NCBI GenBank assembly: GCA_024683645.1
Contig: JAIKYA010000138.1
Location: 1 to 57,271 of the forward strand
Direction: 5' to 3'
Source of the DNA: Lachnospiraceae bacterium
Lineage (GTDB): Bacteria; Bacillota; Clostridia; Lachnospirales; Lachnospiraceae
DNA: 57,271 nt
Below are positions 50,819 to 57,271 of this stretch, piece after piece (the stretch's first letter is position 1; each line of letters starts with the position of its first letter). Made by a program: the position numbers and the translations under genes. The notes under the pieces were generated by a model, which saw nothing but the letters and a program-made list of their open reading frames with translations, ran no database searches and had not been told where the DNA came from.

Positions 50819-51548
50819 ATCACAGATAGAGGGAAGGAATGCTGTACTCGAAGCATTCCGTTCCGGAAAGACTATAGACAAGATATATGTACTGGACGGC
50901 TGCCAGGACGGGCCGGTGCTGACCATCAAGCGGGAAGCAAAAAAGAACGACTGCCTGATAAAGTATGTCGCCAAGGAAAGGCTGGATCAGCTCTCACAGA
51001 CCGGAAAACACCAGGGCGTGATAGCTGTGGCGGCAGCTTATGAATATGCGGAGCTCGATGACATCATGAAGGCTGCGGCGGAAAGCGGGAGGGCTCCTTT
51101 CGTATTCTTCCTTGACGGCATAGAGGACCCGCACAATCTGGGCGCCATCATACGTACCGCTTATCAGGCGGGAGCGCACGGAGTGGTGATACCTAAGAAC
51201 AGGGCAGTGGGGCTGACACCGACCGTGGCAAGGACGAGTGCAGGCGCACTCAACTACCTGCCCGTGGCAAGAGTCACCAATCTGACCCAGACCATTGAAA
51301 GTCTTAAGAAGGAAGGCATGTGGTTTGCCTGTGCCGATATGGACGGGGAAGTGATGTATAACGCGAACCTGACCGGTTCCATAGGACTGGTGATAGGTTC
51401 GGAGGGCGAAGGCGTAGGCCGTCTGGTAAAGGAAAAGTGTGATTACAGGGTATCGATACCGATGTTCGGTAAGCTGGATTCACTTAATGCATCCGTAGCT
51501 GCGGGAGTGCTGGCTTACGAGATAGTGCGCCAGAGGATGAAGGCTTAA
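50805..51548 (+). CDS. rlmB: 23S rRNA (guanosine-2'-O-)-methyltransferase, TrmH/SpoU family
   Basis: 247 residues. N-terminal substrate-binding domain (QIEGRNAVLEAFRSGKTIDK) and a knotted SPOUT domain with LDGIEDPHNLGAIIRTAYQA, VIGSEGEGVGRLV and SLNASVAAGVLAYE. Methylates the ribose of a 23S guanosine. Start overlaps mrnC; ends with a 4-bp overlap onto the convergent CNNM-type gene. Confidence 0.9.
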   Translation: MAYSESQIEGRNAVLEAFRSGKTIDKIYVLDGCQDGPVLTIKREAKKNDCLIKYVAKERLDQLSQTGKHQGVIAVAAAYEYAELDDIMKAAAESGRAPFVFFLDGIEDPHNLGAIIRTAYQAGAHGVVIPKNRAVGLTPTVARTSAGALNYLPVARVTNLTQTIESLKKEGMWFACADMDGEVMYNANLTGSIGLVIGSEGEGVGRLVKEKCDYRVSIPMFGKLDSLNASVAAGVLAYEIVRQRMKA

Positions 51549-52831
51549 GCTTCTTCCGAAGAAGTATCGGGTTCATTCTTCTCGGGAAGAGTGAGACGTA
51601 CGCTGACTATGCGGTTATTGTCCAGTGCTTCGACTTTAAGAGAAGTACCGTCGTTTAAGATAACGGTTTCACCTGCCTCGGGGAGACGATCCCCGAGCTT
51701 TTCTATTATGATGCCGCTTATGGAATCGTAATCCTCACTTTCAAAGGCAGTGTCCAGCGCATCATTTATATCATCGAGATTGACGGAACCGTCGACGATA
51801 TATTCGCGCTCTCCGACATTCATTATGAGTTCCGCTTCATCGGCATCGTATTCGTCACGGATCTGGCCCACCACTTCTTCGAGCAGGTCTTCCATCGTGA
51901 TCATGCCCTCGGTAGTGCCGTATTCGTTGAGGACTATGGATACGGCCATGTTCTTATCACGCATTTCTTCCATAAGGTCCGCAAGGTTCTTGTATTCGTA
52001 GGTGTAGTAAACTTCGCGGATCAGTTTATTTAAATGGAAAGAGTTTTCGTCGGCAAAGAGCAGATCTTTGACATTCAGAAAACCGATTATCTTATCCGGG
52101 GTTTCATCGTATACCGGCAGACGGGTATACATGGTCTCCAGGTAGAGCTTCTTTATGTCCTCAAAAGAACTGTGGATGTCTATAGACACCATGTTCACGC
52201 GGGGGATCATGATGTCCCTGGCCTGGGCATCCGTAAACTCGAACATGTTGTGGATCATCTCTTTTTCACTGCTTTCGATCACACCTTCTTCATGTCCCGT
52301 GTCTACATAGTGGAGCAGTTCTTTTTCACTGATGCTCAAGAGCTTGTTGTCCGGAGAAACATGCAGCATGCGAAGGAGCAGGTTGGAGATGATATCCGTG
52401 ATCAGTATGAAAGGCAGCAGTACATAGGTCAGCAGCCTTATCGCCGGTGCATAGGCAAAAGCTATCTTTTCATTATTGAGCATGGCGAGAGTCTTGGGCA
52501 GTATCTCGCCGAAGACCAGTACCAACAGTGTAAGCAGGCCGGTGAAAAGCCCGACTGCCCAGCTGCCGACAAGCTCGGTCACCACGACCGTCATAAGAGC
52601 CGAGGCCGAGATATTAACGATGTTGTTGCCGATGAGTATGGCAGAGATCATCCTGCCGGGATCTTCAAGTATGCGAAGTACCAGAGCGGCACGTTTAGAG
52701 CCTTCTTCGGCAAGACTCTGTACCCGCGCGCGCCTCAGTGTGGTGAAAGCCGTCTCAGCTGAAGAGAAAAAGCCCGAGAGCAGGAGCAGTACCACAAGTA
52801 TTAAAAGTTTTATTATATTCTCCGTGTCCAT
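51545..52831 (-). CDS. CNNM/CorC-type membrane protein with CBS domains
   Basis: 428 residues. DUF21 transmembrane domain with about four helices (ILVVLLLLSGFFSSAETAFT first), then a CBS pair from about residue 205 (MIPRVNMVSIDIHSSFEDI, and IVLNEYGTTEGMITMEDLLE) and a C-terminal CorC/HlyC domain (SVNLDDINDALDTAFESED). Family members affect magnesium or cobalt export. Promoter-like TTGCCA-18-TATAAT lies upstream on the minus strand (52841-52871). Transcribed toward rlmB. Confidence 0.9.
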   Translation of the reverse strand: MDTENIIKLLILVVLLLLSGFFSSAETAFTTLRRARVQSLAEEGSKRAALVLRILEDPGRMISAILIGNNIVNISASALMTVVVTELVGSWAVGLFTGLLTLLVLVFGEILPKTLAMLNNEKIAFAYAPAIRLLTYVLLPFILITDIISNLLLRMLHVSPDNKLLSISEKELLHYVDTGHEEGVIESSEKEMIHNMFEFTDAQARDIMIPRVNMVSIDIHSSFEDIKKLYLETMYTRLPVYDETPDKIIGFLNVKDLLFADENSFHLNKLIREVYYTYEYKNLADLMEEMRDKNMAVSIVLNEYGTTEGMITMEDLLEEVVGQIRDEYDADEAELIMNVGEREYIVDGSVNLDDINDALDTAFESEDYDSISGIIIEKLGDRLPEAGETVILNDGTSLKVEALDNNRIVSVRLTLPEKNEPDTSSEEA

Positions 52832-52860
52832 TTCTGCGGGCTATTATATCATAAAGGGGG

Positions 52861-52878
52861 GAAGGTTGGCAAACCTTC
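52861..52878 (-). other. Stem-loop at the end of the hipA region
   Basis: GAAGGTT/AACCTTC perfect 7-bp stem with a 4-nt loop directly at the stop codon of the hipA C-terminal frame. On the minus strand C5 and TTTA follow, so it is only a weak terminator. Confidence 0.45.
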
Positions 52879-53767
52879 AGGATGTGGAGGCAGACGCATG
52901 TTTTGCGGCCAGATCAAATGCCGGAGCCATACGGCGTTTTTCTGCTTCAGAAATACCGTATTTTGTAGCCAGTCTGTACCACGATCCTGTTACTGTCTCA
53001 GATATTTCTTTTATTATATCCTGTGCTTTTTCGTTAGTAAGATGATAAAAAGAAGCAGTGGATAAAGCTTTATCAAAAGATCTCCGGCCATCATCCATAT
53101 CAATATTCATTGATAAGTAATCGGCATTATATACAGGGTTAAGATCATAAGAAGGAGACAGAGACCATTTGTTATCTTTCAGTAAAAAGCCATGATTTCG
53201 AAGGTGATCATCATGGTTGGATATTGCTATATCAAAAACAACTCTTCTTAATAAAGCTTCCAACTCTTTATCAGTATTAACTGTGATTTTGGCAACTACT
53301 TCTGCCAGATCCAGAAAACCGACTCCGTCAGTATTGCCGTCACTTAACCCAAGCATTGTCATTGCAGAAGCAAAATGGATCCTTTGCTCTGCGCCGAAAG
53401 AGTCGTACAGTCTGTCGAAACGCTTCACAAGAAACGTACTTCCGAGATCACTATAGCGGCATAACTTTGATTCAGGTACGTCAATATGGCATTTCTTTGC
53501 TATATCATGAGCGACTTTTTCCCAGGCGCCTATATCATAATCATCGTATCTTGATGGGAATTTCGCTATCCAAAGAGAACCATCTGTATTTTTAACATTT
53601 GCCTTTGGACGAGCGCCACCAAGCGAGGACCCGGGATTAACCAGTTGTTCTATCCATCGTTCATCGTTGCCTTTTTCGTAACCCAGGGATATCTGTTCCA
53701 ATTCCCGTATAGAAGATATAGGTGGGACATTTAGATCAAAATCAGCTAAGTAGTCCCCCTTGTTCAT
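52877..53767 (-). CDS. hipA: HipA-like Ser/Thr kinase toxin, C-terminal piece (after a frameshift)
   Basis: About 296 residues from an internal ATG at 53767; the open frame itself continues to 53983. Kinase motifs are intact: Gly-rich SSLGGARPKANV, lysine in SLWIAKFPS, catalytic SNHDDHLRNHGFLLK and SPSYDLNPVY. HipA kinases phosphorylate translation targets such as a tRNA synthetase and are held off by HipB. Joined to the N-terminal piece after removal of one G in the run GGGGG (53755-53759), it gives a typical HipA of about 420 residues. Whether it is translated separately as in three-part HipBST systems, by slippage, or not at all cannot be decided. Confidence 0.75.
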   Translation of the reverse strand: MNKGDYLADFDLNVPPISSIRELEQISLGYEKGNDERWIEQLVNPGSSLGGARPKANVKNTDGSLWIAKFPSRYDDYDIGAWEKVAHDIAKKCHIDVPESKLCRYSDLGSTFLVKRFDRLYDSFGAEQRIHFASAMTMLGLSDGNTDGVGFLDLAEVVAKITVNTDKELEALLRRVVFDIAISNHDDHLRNHGFLLKDNKWSLSPSYDLNPVYNADYLSMNIDMDDGRRSFDKALSTASFYHLTNEKAQDIIKEISETVTGSWYRLATKYGISEAEKRRMAPAFDLAAKHASASTS

Positions 53768-54140
53768 TTGTTTTAAAGCGAAATGCACCACTCCGAGTGA
53801 TATCCTGAAGTCTGAGCAGGTATCCTGTTTCAGTGAATTTTTGAGGCCTTCTTCCTTCTTTTTCAGCATAGATAGATTCACGACGATCGATAAGTTTTCT
53901 TCCCCATCTGTCAGGACATGAATCCTGGAAGGCGCCAAATAAAATCCTGTCTTTAGAGTAAAACCTGTATGGAGATTGCTCAAAAGTAGGATCTAATATA
54001 AGAAACGGATGTTTTTGAAGCCACTCCTGTTCGTAAGCAAAAGAAACTACCTCTGTACCGTTTAATATATCGCTGAAAATGGTACCTATTTTTATATTAT
54101 CTTCCCAACCGGCGTACACATATGTTTTATTTTGATCCAT
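53742..54140 (-). CDS. HipA-like toxin, N-terminal piece (before a frameshift)
   Basis: 132 residues: TYVYAGWEDNIKIGTIFSDI, followed by FGAFQDSCPDRWGRKLIDRR and the strand AFRFKTNEQGG, matching the N-terminal subdomain of HipA. The frame ends at 53742 just after the G5 run, whereas the homologous continuation DYLADFDLNVPP is in the next frame. One fewer G restores a single protein. Start overlaps the antitoxin gene by 14 bp, as in hipBA operons. Confidence 0.75.
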   Translation of the reverse strand: MDQNKTYVYAGWEDNIKIGTIFSDILNGTEVVSFAYEQEWLQKHPFLILDPTFEQSPYRFYSKDRILFGAFQDSCPDRWGRKLIDRRESIYAEKEGRRPQKFTETGYLLRLQDITRSGAFRFKTNEQGGLLS

Positions 54141-54447
54141 TTTTCCTTACCCTCCTTGGTATCTTTAAGTTCAGATCCTGATAAGTCCGGCCCATTACAT
54201 CATCATGAGCCAGTAACAGGATATCATCTTCCAGTCCTAAGGCATTTAATACAGCTAAGTACATACCCATGGATACGGAAGGAGAGCCTTTTTCAATCTG
54301 GGTTACCGTAGAACGGCCTATGGCAGCCTTTTCAGCTATTTCCTGAGCTGTCCATCCTCTTCTCAGACGGGCATATTTAATCTGATTACCGACTGTCTGC
54401 AGTTTTTTTGCTGTTTTAGGTAATAAAAGAGCTTTATTTTTTCCCAT
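54127..54447 (-). CDS. hipB: HipB-like XRE-family antitoxin
   Basis: 106 residues. Helix-turn-helix of the lambda-Cro/XRE type: LQTVGNQIKYARLRRGWTAQ, then EIAEKAAIGRSTVTQIEKGS. Position and direction before hipA-like frames fit a HipB antitoxin that binds the toxin and represses the operon. Weak AGGA ribosome site before the ATG. An inverted repeat at the promoter is the likely operator. Confidence 0.8.
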   Translation of the reverse strand: MGKNKALLLPKTAKKLQTVGNQIKYARLRRGWTAQEIAEKAAIGRSTVTQIEKGSPSVSMGMYLAVLNALGLEDDILLLAHDDVMGRTYQDLNLKIPRRVRKNGSK

Positions 54448-54474
54448 TATTATTCCTACCTTTTTATAATGTTC

Positions 54475-54515
54475 GTATTTACGTTCATAATACTATAACA
54501 TGCGTGTAAATACAA
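54475..54515 (-). promoter_or_regulatory. hipB promoter and candidate operator
   Basis: Minus strand promoter: TTGTAT (complement of 54510-54515), 17 bp, TATTAT (complement of 54487-54492). Perfect 8-bp inverted repeat GTATTTAC (54475-54482) and GTAAATAC (54506-54513) flanks the promoter core, as expected for autorepression. Confidence 0.6.
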
Positions 54516-54641
54516 GCATTAAAAATGAGGGGGGGACATCAAAAATGGTTCCTGGGAGTGATGCGGAGAAAATACCCTTTGGGGTAAAATACGGATTAAT
54601 GGGTGGAGAAGGGCCCGGACAAAAGAAGGAGGAGAAAGGAA

Positions 54642-57271
54642 ATGAAGAAGAAAACAGGAAAGCGGATACTCAGTTTCCTGATGGCTGTGATCATGGTCAT
54701 CGGTACGCTGTACGTGCCGGGGCTGACATTAGAGGTGCATGCTACAACAGTAGTGGCTTCGGGATCCTGCGGGACCAATGTTATTTGGGAGCTGGATGAT
54801 GCCGGAAAACTTACTATCAGAGGCAATGGGGAAATTACAAGTACGCCATGGCTGGATCAAGGTTATACTGATGACATAAAAACACTTGTGATAGAGGATG
54901 GGGAAGGGAATGAAGTGACAAATATACCCAATCAGGCTTTTATAGATTGTGAAAACCTGACCGGCGTTACCATCCCCGGCAGCGTCAAAACAATAGGTAA
55001 TAGTGCATTTTATAACTGTGGCATGAGTACAGTTGTTCTCCCGGAAGGCGTGGAAAGTATAGACCCGGGTGCTTTTTATGGTTGTAAAAAACTGGAAAGT
55101 ATTTCAATCCCTAAAACAGTGACAAACATCAGGCGAGGTGCATTTAATTTATGCGATGCTCTGGAAGCCATTAACGTGGATAGCAATAACACGATGTTTT
55201 GTTCGGTCGACGGTGTCCTTTACAACATAGGAAAGACCAGTCTTCTCAGGTATCCCGGCGGCAAAGAATTTGACAGTAAATATCTGAATACAGTGACAGA
55301 TATAGGTGCCGAAGCATTTTACGGCTATAAGAAGCTGACAGAGATAACAATACCGGCAAATGTAACTTCTCTGGGAAGGGAGGCTTTCTGTGAATGTACT
55401 TCGCTGGCAAGCGTTACGCTTCCGGCCGGTTTATCGGATATAGGAAGCTTGGTTTTTTGGGGATGTACAGCGCTGACAAACATTACAATCCCCGGCGGAT
55501 TGTGGACGACAGGGTCGGGCACCTTTAGGGACTGTTCGGCTCTGACCAGTGTTGTGATAGAAGAGGGTGTGGAGATGATAAGCGACAATGCCTTTAATGG
55601 GTGCAGTTCGCTTACCGAAATAACCATACCCAAAAGTTTATACAGTATTAAAGTTGATGCTTTCAAAGACTGTAATAAGACTATTGCTGTAAAATATTAC
55701 GGGACAGCTGCTGAGTGGAACGATATCAGTTTAGCAGAGGGTTGTGGCCTGGATAATTATACTTTAAGCTGTCTCGGAGTTGACCGTGTTGCAAGCGGAA
55801 CATGCGGTGACGGCATGAGCTGGAATCTTGACAGCACCGGCCAGCTGACGATCAGCGGCAGCGGGGAAGTAAGCAGTGCTCCGTGGAAAGATGAGCACAG
55901 GGAAGCCATAAAAAAGGTTGTTATCGGAAAGAACGTTACTGATATAACAAAAGCAGAGCTGATGGATTGTGATAATCTTGAGGAGATAAGTGTTGAAGCA
56001 GGAAATGCTGCTTATATATCTGAGGAGGGGATTCTCTTTAACAATGATAAAACAAAGCTGATACAGTATCCCTGCAAAAAAGCAGAAAGTAAATATTCTA
56101 TTCCGGATAGTGTAAAGTTCATAGGAGATTATGCATTTACCAGATGTAATAATCTGACAGATATCACTATACCTTTCGGAGTAGAAACAATAAGTGATGC
56201 AGCCTTCTCCAGGTGTGAAAAGCTTTCAGGCATTTCCATACCTGAAAGTGTCACTGATATAGGCGTAGCAGCATTTGACAGATGCAAAAAGATATCAGAA
56301 ATATGTCTGCCGAAAGAATATACAGAGATCAAAGATATTACTTTTCGCGGTTGCATTTCTTTGAATACGATCATATTCACGGGTACAGTGACAGCGATAG
56401 GTGAAAATGCTTTCCAGAACTGTAATGCGCTGAAGGATGTATATTACCCAGGAAGATATTATGACCTGTATTGGAAGTGTCAGAATAATGGGAATGATTG
56501 CCTTATCGATGCGACATTCCATCCTATGAAAGGATACTGCGGATATTTTACTACCTGGACACTGACAATGGACGGATTACTTACTATCAGCGGAAATGAT
56601 GAGATAAGCATTGATCAGGAGGAAATATGGTATCCGGATGATGTTGTACAGCTGGTGATAGAAGAAGGAGTGCCGGAAATTGGATATAGTGCATTTGAAG
56701 ATAACAGCAGGCTGACAAGTGTATATTTACCGCTTAGTGTAAAATCTATTTTAAGTGATGCATTCAACGGATGCACAAGCCTCACTGATGTGTATTACAG
56801 CGGTACAGAAGAAGACTGGAAGAAAATTAATATACAGGGAAGCGGTAATGACCTGCTTTTAGGTGCAGACATACATTTCAAGGTATTGGTTACCGGTGTA
56901 AACCTGTCGTCGGAAACACTGAGTCTTAAGGTCGGCGAGAGCGGAACGCTTACGGCAACTGTAGCCCCCGCAAATGCAACAAACAAGAAAGTAAGCTGGG
57001 CAAGCAGCGCGGAGGCGGTTGCGACAGTAGCGGACGGTGTGGTTACCGCAGTAGCGGAAGGAGAGGCGACTATCACCGTAACGACCGAGGATGGTGGTAA
57101 GACAGCAAGCTGTAAGGTAACAGTTACAAAAGTTGAAGAACCCGCAGAACCCGACAAGCCGGAAGAGCCTGTAATGGTGGAAGGACCTCTCGGACCGGAA
57201 AAGCCCGATCTCTCACGCTATACTGCAAGCGGCAATGAGATAGCAGCCAAGTCCATCAACCTTAAGAAGAC
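54642..57271 (+). CDS. Secreted BspA-type leucine-rich-repeat protein with Big2-like domain (3' end outside window)
   Basis: Open from the ATG at 54642 through the window edge, at least 876 residues. Signal peptide KRILSFLMAVIMVIGTLYVP ending near HATTVV. Then about 20 repeats of the BspA/TpLRR type, for example GAFYGCKKLESISIPKTVTN, in two blocks that each open with a short WELDDAGKLTIRGNGE-like beta unit, and a third such opening near residue 640. From about residue 750 a bacterial Ig-like Big2 domain (VTLSLKVGESGTLTATVAPA-type pattern) and a Pro/Glu-rich linker follow. GGAGGAGAAAGG precedes the start. Surface adhesion or binding is expected by family; no anchor is seen because the end is missing. 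Confidence 0.85.
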   Translation, partial: MKKKTGKRILSFLMAVIMVIGTLYVPGLTLEVHATTVVASGSCGTNVIWELDDAGKLTIRGNGEITSTPWLDQGYTDDIKTLVIEDGEGNEVTNIPNQAFIDCENLTGVTIPGSVKTIGNSAFYNCGMSTVVLPEGVESIDPGAFYGCKKLESISIPKTVTNIRRGAFNLCDALEAINVDSNNTMFCSVDGVLYNIGKTSLLRYPGGKEFDSKYLNTVTDIGAEAFYGYKKLTEITIPANVTSLGREAFCECTSLASVTLPAGLSDIGSLVFWGCTALTNITIPGGLWTTGSGTFRDCSALTSVVIEEGVEMISDNAFNGCSSLTEITIPKSLYSIKVDAFKDCNKTIAVKYYGTAAEWNDISLAEGCGLDNYTLSCLGVDRVASGTCGDGMSWNLDSTGQLTISGSGEVSSAPWKDEHREAIKKVVIGKNVTDITKAELMDCDNLEEISVEAGNAAYISEEGILFNNDKTKLIQYPCKKAESKYSIPDSVKFIGDYAFTRCNNLTDITIPFGVETISDAAFSRCEKLSGISIPESVTDIGVAAFDRCKKISEICLPKEYTEIKDITFRGCISLNTIIFTGTVTAIGENAFQNCNALKDVYYPGRYYDLYWKCQNNGNDCLIDATFHPMKGYCGYFTTWTLTMDGLLTISGNDEISIDQEEIWYPDDVVQLVIEEGVPEIGYSAFEDNSRLTSVYLPLSVKSILSDAFNGCTSLTDVYYSGTEEDWKKINIQGSGNDLLLGADIHFKVLVTGVNLSSETLSLKVGESGTLTATVAPANATNKKVSWASSAEAVATVADGVVTAVAEGEATITVTTEDGGKTASCKVTVTKVEEPAEPDKPEEPVMVEGPLGPEKPDLSRYTASGNEIAAKSINLKK

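Noticed and set aside
54500-54799. 99-codon plus-strand frame at the start of the LRR gene
   Set aside because: It is out of frame with the clear signal peptide and repeats starting at 54642, which have the good ribosome site.

Overview
The window looks like a chromosomal piece of a Clostridia member close to Lachnospiraceae. This is inferred from roughly even base composition, strong GGAGG-type ribosome binding sites, a FabK-type enoyl reductase, RemA, RNase Y, Mini-III and QueH, a DUF6465-like small protein, Leu-x-x-Gly heptad-repeat exports paired with MMPL pumps, and several GGDEF/EAL proteins. No 16S rRNA or other taxonomic marker was tested.

Layout. 1-1300: an IS21 istB fragment abuts a 5'-truncated sensor diguanylate cyclase. 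1372-9216: a type II fatty-acid synthesis operon acpP-fabK-fabD-fabG-fabF-fabZ-accDA(fused)-fabH-fabT(marR), with three FabT-like boxes on its promoter. 9255-14126: an uncharacterised cassette of a beta-rich protein, a CobS/MoxR-like AAA+ ATPase with a long coiled coil, a possible degenerate vWA partner and a helical protein; the last three are translationally coupled. This is the best candidate for an undescribed system. 14152-21704: core genes yicC-remA-gmk-rpoZ-rimO-pgsA, a glycosyltransferase and a short NeuB-like synthase, then SOS-controlled recA-recX. 21699-29766: two TetR regulators divergent from an MMPL/RND pump and a huge heptad-repeat lipoprotein, then a convergent periplasmic-binding-protein-like GGDEF regulator. 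29948-31504: rny.

31505-32870 holds almost no protein genes but is rich in structure: terminators, a composite palindrome, tRNA-Leu(AAG), a frameshifted mini-ORF, an array of eight alternating ACACGCA sites with exact 96-bp periodicity, and a 36-bp hairpin flanked by an 8-bp direct repeat. 32874-35470: an LtaS-like sulfatase-fold membrane protein, tRNA-Leu(CAG) and a flavodoxin remnant. 35494-39990 (minus strand): moxR, DUF58 and a membrane transglutaminase. 39991-41230: a second gene-free island with a 187-nt imperfect palindrome, a 77-nt hairpin and a 61-bp tandem repeat whose units look like terminators.

41231-52831: an EAL phosphodiesterase, queH, argS, a DUF6465-like protein, tRNA-Met, a zinc-ribbon Pro/Ala-rich protein and a charged companion, then ispF, cysS, mrnC, rlmB and a convergent CNNM/CorC-type membrane protein. 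52877-54447: a hipBA-like toxin-antitoxin locus with hipA split by a frameshift at a G5 tract. 54642-end: a secreted BspA-type leucine-rich-repeat protein with a Big2-like domain, running off the window.

How the parts work together: the fab operon supplies acyl chains under likely FabT feedback. pgsA, the LtaS-like protein, GT2 and NeuB genes concern envelope polymers. RimO, QueH, ArgS, CysS, MrnC, RlmB, RNase Y and the tRNAs form the translation and RNA-processing backbone. Accessory modules are inserted between conserved neighbours.
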